A DNA stretch of 64,000 nt from NCBI GenBank assembly GCA_950295325.1, contig OX485803.1, forward strand, positions 59,475,554-59,539,553, in the 5' to 3' direction. The stretch comes from Polytrichum commune. Lineage: Eukaryota; Streptophyta; Polytrichopsida; Polytrichales; Polytrichaceae. The notes beneath the pieces are model-generated. The model worked only from the letters and a program-made list of their open reading frames with translations. It had not been told where the DNA came from and ran no database searches. A program made the translations under genes and the position numbers. Below, piece after piece: positions 57,913 to 64,000 of the stretch (the first letter of the stretch is position 1; every line of letters starts with the position of its first letter).

Positions 57913-58770
57913 GCAATCACAACAGGTGGCGTTTTTGCTATGTGCGCTAGTTTACAGTCTTGAGTGGTGGATGCTCTTCATTATACTATTGATGACCCTG
58001 TTTGCACACAACAACCTTGCATATAATCTGGTAAGTATTGACCTCCTCTGTATTGGTTATGGCACTGGAATATGTTACGATATGAAGGAGACTATCTCAT
58101 TTTATCCTGCCCAACCAAACAAGACACTAAGCGCAATGCAAAGTTTGTGGGCGTTAAATTTAGAAGAACCGTCTCACTCTTGCTCTTGTTGTAACACGAC
58201 AAGCACCGACACATGAATTGGCACGTCTCATTTCCTCTTTGAATCTTGGAAGTGTAGAATTGCTTATTGAAGAATATGTGCAACTAGCAAGAAAGGAAAC
58301 AGTTGATGCAGAGTATAGCATGACTGAGTTGGTGGATTTGACATGAGATAGAGAAATCCATTTGGGTTTAGGTTTGAATTGAAGAGCCAATGGGAATGAT
58401 GTGAATGGCCAACCAACACCAATAGCCAAGCTTCCTCAAGCCCTTGAATATGCCCAATTAAGTACTATCAAATTTTGCACTAGAGCAACCTTCAGAGTTT
58501 TCAATTATAAATGTGACGAACATGTAATTTTTAATGGATAAATTAAACAAGATGCCAATTTCCAACATCAACAAACACCATCAAAAGACAATAAATTCTT
58601 ACTTTTGTAGTGTGTGATATGGTGAAGACATCATCATGAGACTATTTTTTTTTTACCCTCCATATTGTGTGATGTTGTGAGCATACGTCTCTAATAAACA
58701 TGTTATTTCATTCTTATGTATATTCATTGTGTATGCAAATTGACATTTTACATTGAAATAGGCCATGAAA

Positions 58771-58831
58771 AAGGTAGGGTTTTGGCCAATGGATGATGGA
58801 TGAGTTCATCCATTGGCCAAAACCCTACCTT
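58771..58831. repeat. perfect 26-bp inverted repeat (hairpin)
   Basis: Arms 58771-58796 and 58806-58831 are exact reverse complements, separated by a 9-base loop (TGGATGAGT). The arm begins AAGGTAGGGTTTTGGCCAAT. A perfect stem of this length in decayed intergenic DNA is unusual. Transcribed, it would give a small-RNA-precursor-like hairpin, though shorter than a typical plant miRNA precursor. Confidence 0.9.
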
Positions 58832-58852
58832 GTCTTGTCAGCAACTTGTGAT

Positions 58853-59090
58853 GAAATATTGTCATGGATTAGTGAATTCGGATGAGAAATCACATGGTAA
58901 GTGACAGAAATTGCAACACTGTAAATCTATAATGCCCCACAAGTTGCACAAGGAATGACAAATAAATGTTGGGGTAACATTTAGTGTTGGTGACAGTACA
59001 CCGTGGTTTACAATTAGTATTGAGCAAGGTAATTAGAATTGGTGACACTAAATATCATATTTAGTATTGTTTTCAAATCCTGATTCAATA
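58853..59090 (+). repeat. dispersed repeat, copy 1 (second copy 60702-60935)
   Basis: Shares with 60702-60935, in the same order and orientation, ATATTGTCATGGATTA, a GGATGARATATCAC-like stretch, AGTGTTGGTGACA, and AGAATTGGTGACACTAAA. About 240 bp, moderately diverged. A related inverted segment lies near 5130-5410. No coding capacity. Confidence 0.6.
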
Positions 59091-59327
59091 AAGGGCATAC
59101 GAGATTTTGATCAATACCTGAAAGTGGACAAACAATAGTGTAAATATATTCCATCAAACCAGATGTGTTTTCAGCGATTAGTGTGGACTCTTTTAAAATT
59201 GTTCAATTGTTCTCTATATTTGTGAGGCTTGTTAGGTTCAGTCTGAGTCACAAGTGTCAAGTGTAAAGCATGGAAAACGAAGTAAGGTACTTTACACCAT
59301 GGGACGTTAAACATTGCCCCACGAACT

Positions 59328-59520
59328 TTCAGGGGGTGTTAGATCCAGGTTGGGGCAGCCCTCCAGAAAGAAATCTAGATTTTTTTGGACCCGACCGAAA
59401 ACTTCTGTCCGTCCGTCCGACTTCAGAAAAATCATTGCCCTTGCATTCTTGAAGGCCACTTATCCACAAATCCCATATTGAGTGCACTTCACCTTCAAGG
59501 TCCAAAATCCAATATATATG
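59328..59520 (+). repeat. single arm related to the long TIRs at 31397-32037
   Basis: TTTTTTTGGACCCGACCGAAAA followed by TTGCCCTTGCATTCTTGAAG and CTTCAAGGTCCAAAATCC reproduces the arm at 31465-31605. I did not find the opposing arm, so it is a truncated or heavily decayed copy. Confidence 0.55.
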
Positions 59521-60701
59521 TTCAAAATATATTCTTTTTTTTCCAGCAAAAAATAGGAATGTGAATCAAAAGTGTGTATTTCACATAAACGATGTTGAAA
59601 TTAGGTAAGTAATGTTTTGCAAGTAAGATACACAAACATGTATACCTTATGAAAAAGTTGGCACTAAACTAATCACAGTTAGTATGATAAATGCTTTGAT
59701 AGCAATGGAATAGTTGTTCAAAACTATCACACATACAATTTAAATCTGATTATATGTTGATTGTCTAAGGATTCTAGAATGTTACAAGAACATCAATAAA
59801 GAGTGTGAATTGTGCATAAACATTATTGAAATTATGGATATGGTATTTTGTTAGTAAAGAATAAAAACATATGTAATGAATGAAATTTGTGTTACTAAAC
59901 TAATTGCAATCAACATATAATTAATGAAATTTCAAAATATGCAAGATTATTATCTGTATTCATAATGAACTCAATATATGGATTTTATAATAATGGCCCC
60001 ATATAGAGGTGTGTTCTTCACATTTATAATGCGATATAAGCACATTTCAAACATATAGCTTTTCCATTGCAAAACTATCACAAAAGAGGTTTATATGATG
60101 TATGTGGCAAACTCTCTTAGCAACAATTCTTAAACATAGGCATAACACATTATGACCGCCACTTTTGCTCATGGTGCGTATAGAACATAATAATGTATTT
60201 GTGACACCCTTGCAACAATTTTGCAACAGTTTTGAGAATTTTGACAAAACCGCAACACTTTCTCACCCTCAAAAACTGTTGCAAAATTGTACATGACATC
60301 AACAAAAACTATAATTTATAACTACTATATGCTCATGTAAAAAAAGAATAAATACCAAGTTAACCTACTCATAGGGTCCTCAAAGATAGTGAATGTTAGA
60401 AAATTACATAATAATAGAGTCCACAATATTTACCATCTCCAATATAATAACCCCCCAACCCCCAACCCCCGAGTGACCAAATAAGGCCCACATACCTTAC
60501 ACGAATATTTTAATTAAATTCAATAAATATTGTAATTATTGATCATATGGTATTTCATGTCTCTATGACCAGTAACCTTTCTAATGACACTTCTTAGGAA
60601 TAATTTTACAAATACTGTCATGAATGATTGAGATTCGAGTGAAGTCCATGCCATCTATTGAAACAAAGTTTGGTACATTATGCATCCTATCAATTCTATA
60701 G

Positions 60702-60935
60702 TGAAAATATTGTCATGGATTATTGGAATTTGGATGAAATATCACTTAGTAATTAAGTGAAATTAAATACAACATTATAAATCTTGAATGCCCAAAATGT
60801 TTTACAAGTAATGACAACTAATACATTAGGTTTACATTCAGTGTTGGTGACACTACACGGGCGGTTACAACAATTAGTAATGGGCAAGACAAATAGAATT
60901 GGTGACACTAAACACAATAGTTAATTAGTGTAGTT
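60702..60935 (+). repeat. dispersed repeat, copy 2
   Basis: Partner of 58853-59090; see there. The region between the two copies (59521-60701) is AT-rich and has no supportable gene. Confidence 0.6.
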
Positions 60936-61116
60936 CCATGTGCTTACGTGAGAGGCATGGATGCAACTCTCTCATACTCATGTACGATGAATTGTGAGCG
61001 CAAGTCCTCTTTCCAACGTGAAAGCTTGGAGAAGAAGCTTTGAAGCACGCTGGGCGTGAGGAAGTTTCGGGCTTCCTTTGCTGTGGTTTCATCCTTCAGG
61101 CATGCTTCCACAAGCT

Positions 61117-61474
61117 GCTACTCAATTTAAAACGTGCGATACACGGTACTTTGGATACATGGCTCACGTTCTATGCAGGCGGACTTGTGTGTCTGAAAGT
61201 AAACATAAGACCGACCTCTTTGTAATTTGATTTCAGTGGTCAATACACAGCAGAAGTGGTATATGTGTGGGATTTTTCAACAAGGAAACAAGAAAGCTAC
61301 TCAATCTGAATTGTGTGATACACGGTACTTTGGATACATGGCTCAAGTTCTGTGCAGGTGGACTTGTGTGTCTGAAAGTGAACGAAAGACGGAACTCTTT
61401 GCAATTTGATTTCAGTGGTCAATGTATAGCAGAATTAGTATAGGTGTGGGGTTTTTCAACCAGGAAACAAGGAA
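61117..61474 (+). repeat. 179-bp tandem duplication
   Basis: Two adjacent units begin GCTACTCAAT at 61117 and 61296 and share ACACGGTACTTTGGATACAT, GGACTTGTGTGTCTGAAAGT and TTGATTTCAGTGGTCAAT. Small open frames in both units are not conserved in length, so coding is unlikely. From 61475 to 62782 I see nothing supportable. Confidence 0.85.
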
Positions 61475-62782
61475 GGAAAAAGAGAGACGTCACCAACTCC
61501 GAGTCATACGGTGCTGCAGGAATCTTCCTGGCAAAATCAGGCACTAATGCTGGAAAGAATTGAGGGTTTGTGGTAACTTTATTCTTAAATGCCTACGAGG
61601 ACTTGAGGGGTTAAAGCATTTTCTAGATCGTGCTTTTCAATGATGTTTTCAAAAGTTTCCCATGACATTGTTTAGGTGTTAATAGTTATCAACCATTCCA
61701 TCCCAATAATATTAGTACATTACGTCACCCGAGTTTTTTCAGCCTGGATGTGCTAGCGTAGTGCTCTGTTGTGGGAAGAAACGGAGTTTCATTTTGGATA
61801 GAATCTAGATTATTCCCGGCCCCACCCAGTTTACAAACTCAAGTGAATAATGTTATGCTTTAGTACTATTCTAAGAAGTTTTGAAGCGCCATCAAAGAAT
61901 CACGTCATTATATTAACATATGGAACATTTCTAATCTTCTTATAGTGAGTTGAGAAGAGACGAGTTTGAGATAATCACGAATTTTGTTGTTTTGATGGGA
62001 AACTTATAAGATCGAATGAAATTACATATGGTACTAGAGAACGATGGGAAGCTGCAATTCAATATCCTCTTGAAGTAATAAAACTATCAAAATGACTTTT
62101 AAGATGGAAACTTCACTTGTTGAGGTGTAGAAGTTAATTATGTACAATGATCAAGTATTTCAAGGTGATAGATGATTACAAAGCTACATCAGAAAAGGAC
62201 CAAAAAAAAAAGATAAAAAAATACTTAGTTTTTAGAAAGATCTGAGGGGCATTTAAGCTGTGGACAAAATGTCCTTGTGGGCTTTTAGAGGTTAGCTAAG
62301 TTAGACCTTCAGAACACCTAATGCGTGTACTGTATATTGACAAGTAAAATCAACGCAGGGTGGTCAACTGCAATGCTTGGTCAATGAAAATGTATGTGAT
62401 ATCCCATGTCTTGAGGAAGTTACGACTCATTCTTTTGAATCCTTAACTACTCGTCAAATTGCCAGGAAAATGGAGGGCAGCAAAGCAAGGATCAGCTTGA
62501 GTTAAGTGAAGGCAAGTACACTCTAAACTCCATAATATCACGCTTGTGGCAATCAAATTGTATTTGATATTAAGGGCTCTTGTAGTGTTAACATGGATGC
62601 ATGAGAAAAGAGAATGAGTGTAACATGTGACATTATGAAATAACACAAAGTCAACATTGTCAGAATGACAATAATGACAATGATGACAACGTGATGTGTG
62701 CTAGTGTGTGGTCTAGATTCTTTGTTGGTTTATTTTAAATGTCAAAACCCATGACATATGGGAATAAATGTCACAACAAGAA

Positions 62783-62917
62783 GTGAGATTTGTAGAGAAT
62801 AGAGCATTAGATTGGCCGTAGTCAATAGAAATAGTAGCCTTATTCTTTCTTATGCCTCTTCCTTTATATTTCTATTGACTATGAGCAATCTAATGCTCTA
62901 CCCTCTACACTCTCACT
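62783..62917. repeat. imperfect 51-bp inverted repeat at the end of the copia remnant
   Basis: Left arm about 62783-62833 (GTGAGATTTGTAGAGAATAG ... GTCAATAGAAATA) pairs with right arm about 62867-62917 (TATTTCTATTGACTATGAGC ... CTCTACACTCTCAC). The right arm includes the last codons of the copia pol frame, so the left arm is an inverted copy of the coding end, made by a local inverted duplication or a nearby rearrangement. Confidence 0.7.
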
Positions 62918-64000
62918 TTGTAAGTAGTCAAAAACTTCTAAACCCATTGCCTTTGTTAATGTTTGATGCCTAGTACCCTTTACAAGTGGTTTGGTTAGCA
63001 CGTCCGCTATCATATCCTTTGTTGGATAATACTTTAAACATATCTCTTGATTTTCTAGTTTCTTTCTAATGAAGTGATGTTGTACATTGGTATGTTTGGT
63101 GCGAAAATGGCGTGTGAAATTCTTTGCAAGTGTTATGCATCTTTGATTGTCACACATGATGGATGTCGGTCCTTCTTGCACATATCCCACATCTGCCAAA
63201 AGTTGCCTAAGCAAAACCGCTTACTTAGTATAGTGACTAGTACCCATGAACTCCGCCTCCGTTGTAGACAATGCAATGGTTGGTTGTTTCTTGCATTTCC
63301 ACGAAATGACTTCAACGCCAATAAAAAAAAACACGTACCCCATGGTGGATCGTTGGTCGTTTGCATCTCCCGTCCAATCTGCATCACAAAAACCTCTCAA
63401 AACAATATCCTTGCCTCCGAGGCATAATTTGAAATGCAAAGTGCCTTTCAAATACCTTATGATGCGTATTACGGCCATCTAATGCGGTGGACCGGCCTTC
63501 AACATGAATTGGCTTACCGTACTCACCACAAATGCAACATCGGCCCTCGTGGCCACCATTGCATACATGAGAGATCCTACTTTGGCCTTGTACGGAACAC
63601 CTTCTATTTTCCTTTGCACATTTACAAATTCCACATCCGAAAGTTTTGACAACTTAGAATTCACATCGAACGGAGTTTGCACCGGTTTGCATTTTTCCAT
63701 GTAACAACGTTTGAGGATCTCTTTGATGTAGCTCCTTTGGTTCATGGAAATGATACGAACTTCTCTATTCCTATCAAATTTCACTCCTAGGCAATAATGT
63801 AATTCTCCGAGATCGCTTATCTCAAATTACTTATCGAGTTCCTATTTGAACCATTCTAATTGGATTAAATTGTTTGCCAATATGATCAAATCATCCACGT
63901 AAAGAATTACCACCAACAAATACTCACATGTTTGTTTGACGTACAATGAATGATTCGTTTGGCTCTCAAAAACCCTTATTAATGAAGAATGAATCGATAC
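62879..64000 (-). pseudogene. Ty1/copia reverse transcriptase - RNase H remnant, runs off the window
   Basis: One reading frame throughout on the minus strand. From the window edge inward: SLYVKQ..., the catalytic YVDDLIILAN (around 63870-63901), a connection region (SYIKEILKRCYMEKCKPVQT, then VGSLMYAMVATRADVAF), IIRYLKGT, the RNase H core DADWTGD...STMGYVF...ISW...TEAEFM, and the end CDNQRCITLAKN...RTKH...IRKKL...DVLTKPL. This is the 3' part of a copia pol polyprotein; gag, protease and integrase would lie beyond 64000. Four in-frame stops break it (63842-63844, 63827-63829, 63479-63481, 63221-63223) but no frameshift. It is a dead copy. No LTR was recognised downstream. Confidence 0.92.

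Noticed and set aside
57713-58216. 167-codon plus-strand frame with a hydrophobic middle
   Set aside because: Its first part is antisense to the better minus-strand candidate and its second part lies in AT-rich DNA without a recognisable domain.

Overview
The window looks like nuclear DNA of a land plant with a large, repeat-rich, AT-rich genome. The signs are (CCCTAAA)n telomere-type repeats, a plant-type GT37 fucosyltransferase, a spliced plastid/mitochondrial-type carrier gene, Ty3/gypsy and Ty1/copia elements, and many short inverted-repeat transposons. I cannot fix the species. A fern, lycophyte, bryophyte or gymnosperm seems more likely than a crop-like angiosperm, but this is inference.

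Layout: 1-8.9 kb is gene-free and packed with MITE-like elements, one holding interstitial telomeric repeats. 8.9-18.74 kb is one large Ty3/gypsy retrotransposon on the minus strand. 18.7-25.3 kb is gene-free with three more inverted-repeat elements. 25.3-27.8 kb holds a single-exon GT37 fucosyltransferase gene (minus), followed downstream by decayed tandem copies of its own 3' end. 28.4-45.4 kb has no confident gene; 28.9-30.9 kb is coding-like but unrecognised. 45.5-48.8 kb is a complete five-exon mitochondrial-carrier-family gene of the BT1 type (minus, 434 aa). 49-62.8 kb is AT-rich intergenic DNA with repeats, a perfect 26-bp hairpin and a possible small gene near 57.7 kb. 62.9-64 kb is the 3' part of a decayed Ty1/copia pol gene (minus) running off the window.

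The most interesting object is the Ty3/gypsy element. Its first long frame encodes gag, two zinc knuckles and an aspartic protease, then a C5-cytosine DNA methyltransferase domain of Dnmt3/DRM-like appearance. The pol frame (reverse transcriptase, RNase H, integrase) follows in the same reading frame behind a UAG codon in exactly the tobacco-mosaic-virus-type leaky context (CAA UAG CAA UUA). The integrase ends in a PHD zinc finger instead of a chromodomain. The element thus seems to carry both a DNA methylation writer and a chromatin reader, with gag+methyltransferase probably made in excess over pol by stop-codon readthrough. This copy is damaged by an in-frame TGA in the last methyltransferase motif, a one-base insertion in RNase H and an in-frame TAG inside the PHD finger. 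Its terminal repeats have an unusual arrangement.
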